64,000 bases of DNA from JAAYHV01 sp964400515 (GTDB taxonomy: Bacteria > Bacillota > Clostridia > Peptostreptococcales > Anaerovoracaceae). The DNA is taken from assembly GCA_964400515.1 (NCBI GenBank), contig CAYNTJ010000010.1, forward strand, positions 1 through 64,000. The letters are read 5' to 3'. Position numbers and translations under genes: made by a program. The notes under the pieces were generated by a model, which saw nothing but the letters and a program-made list of their open reading frames with translations, did not search any database and was not told the DNA's origin. Position 1 is the first letter of the stretch, and each line of letters starts with the position of its first letter. Below are positions 63,578-64,000 of the stretch, piece by piece.

Positions 63578-64000
63578 GCATAAAACAGATTATTACTACT
63601 TAAATAAAAAGGATTTGGAGATAATAAAAGAGCTGTTACTATACATTGATGGCAGAAAGAACAAATTGATAATTTCAATTGATGGCAATAGTGGAGCAGG
63701 TAAAACTTACTACTCAAATATATTGGAAAAGATTTATGATTGTAATGTAATTCATATGGATAGCTTTTATCTGCCCAAGGAACCTACGGGAAATGATAAT
63801 CTAATAAGAAAAGCCGGAAACATAGACTATATCAGATTTGAATCGGAGGTTTTATCTTGTCTTTCCCACGAGAATCTGACATATAGGGTGTTTGACTGTA
63901 AGAGTCAGGAATATTTAGAAGAGATTAAAATAAGGAATAAGGAAATAACCATTATAGAAGGGGTTTATTCACAAAGTGATATTTTTAAAAAATACTATGA
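63570..64000 (+). CDS. Uridine kinase-like P-loop kinase (partial at window end)
   Basis: The GTG at 63570 has AGGAG about eight bases upstream and lies in the end of the ECF-type gene. The 143 visible codons read MNKHKTDYYYLNKKDLEIIK onward. They include the Walker A motif SIDGNSGAGKTYY near residue 38-50, HMDSFYLP near 65-72 and TIIEGVYS near 128-135, as in uridine kinase and pantothenate-kinase-like phosphotransferases. The gene runs off the window. Coupling with an S component suggests it phosphorylates the imported ligand, trapping it in the cell; this is inference. Confidence 0.82.
   Translation, partial: MNKHKTDYYYLNKKDLEIIKELLLYIDGRKNKLIISIDGNSGAGKTYYSNILEKIYDCNVIHMDSFYLPKEPTGNDNLIRKAGNIDYIRFESEVLSCLSHENLTYRVFDCKSQEYLEEIKIRNKEITIIEGVYSQSDIFKKYY

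Noticed and set aside
1..64000. CRISPR arrays, insertion sequences or prophage genes
   Set aside because: No regularly spaced repeats, transposase, integrase or phage structural proteins were seen on either strand.

Overview
The window is chromosomal DNA from a low-G+C Gram-positive anaerobe, most likely a member of the Clostridia. The evidence is the AT-rich sequence with strong AGGAGG-type ribosome sites, a T-box riboswitch, an MttB-family methyltransferase, NhaC antiporters, a TcdA/RecX/monofunctional-CoaB housekeeping block, a Cna-B surface protein with an SPxTG-type sorting signal, and 4Fe-4S and nitrogenase-like proteins. I see no insertion sequence, prophage, rRNA or CRISPR array.

Layout. 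Positions 59-15077 are a dense co-directional housekeeping block: M23 peptidase, RecJ, S41 protease, a TrpR-like regulator, phosphopantetheinyl transferase, MBL hydrolase, RecX, TcdA, an unknown coiled-coil protein, CoaB, RmuC, a phosphoesterase, deoB-pdp nucleoside salvage, a putative glycoside hydrolase and a lipid kinase. Positions 15074-16846 hold a Trp T-box controlling a stand-alone TrpB. A tRNA-Ser(CGA) and a glutathione peroxidase follow. Positions 17817-21618 carry a non-pyrrolysine MttB homologue, a full NhaC antiporter and the 3' remnant of a second nhaC. Next come a membrane protein, a NapH-like ferredoxin and a divergent Crp/Fnr regulator (21633-23809). A lipid glycosyltransferase, deacetylase and flippase-like operon (23932-26662) is followed by GNAT, a possible small RNA, TraX, a purine permease, a 45-residue peptide and a 1237-residue surface protein (29891-33604).

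The second half is dominated by five hybrid sensor kinases (33698, 36514, 45937, 52731 broken, 59868). All have a histidine kinase core followed by a receiver domain and no DNA-binding output. Two sense through tandem periplasmic-binding-protein domains and three through PAS domains. Between them lie gltBD, a 5'-nucleotidase, a PLP decarboxylase, a lone type IV pilin-like gene and an FRG-domain protein.

The most unusual locus is 55769-59824. A YgjP-type metallopeptidase overlaps a 719-residue protein in which a NifH/BchL-like iron protein is fused to a NifD-like subunit. That gene overlaps a NifK/E/N-like partner. The fusion keeps the Fe-protein cysteines and three NifD-type P-cluster-type cysteines but appears to lack FeMo-cofactor ligands, and no nif assembly genes are present. 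This looks like a nitrogenase-like reductase of unknown substrate, not a nitrogenase. The upstream kinase in the same gene string is interrupted twice at identical A7 tracts, each fixed by one -1 shift. This could be decay, phase variation, slippage or sequence error. The window ends with an overlapping GNAT, ECF-type membrane protein and partial P-loop kinase operon.
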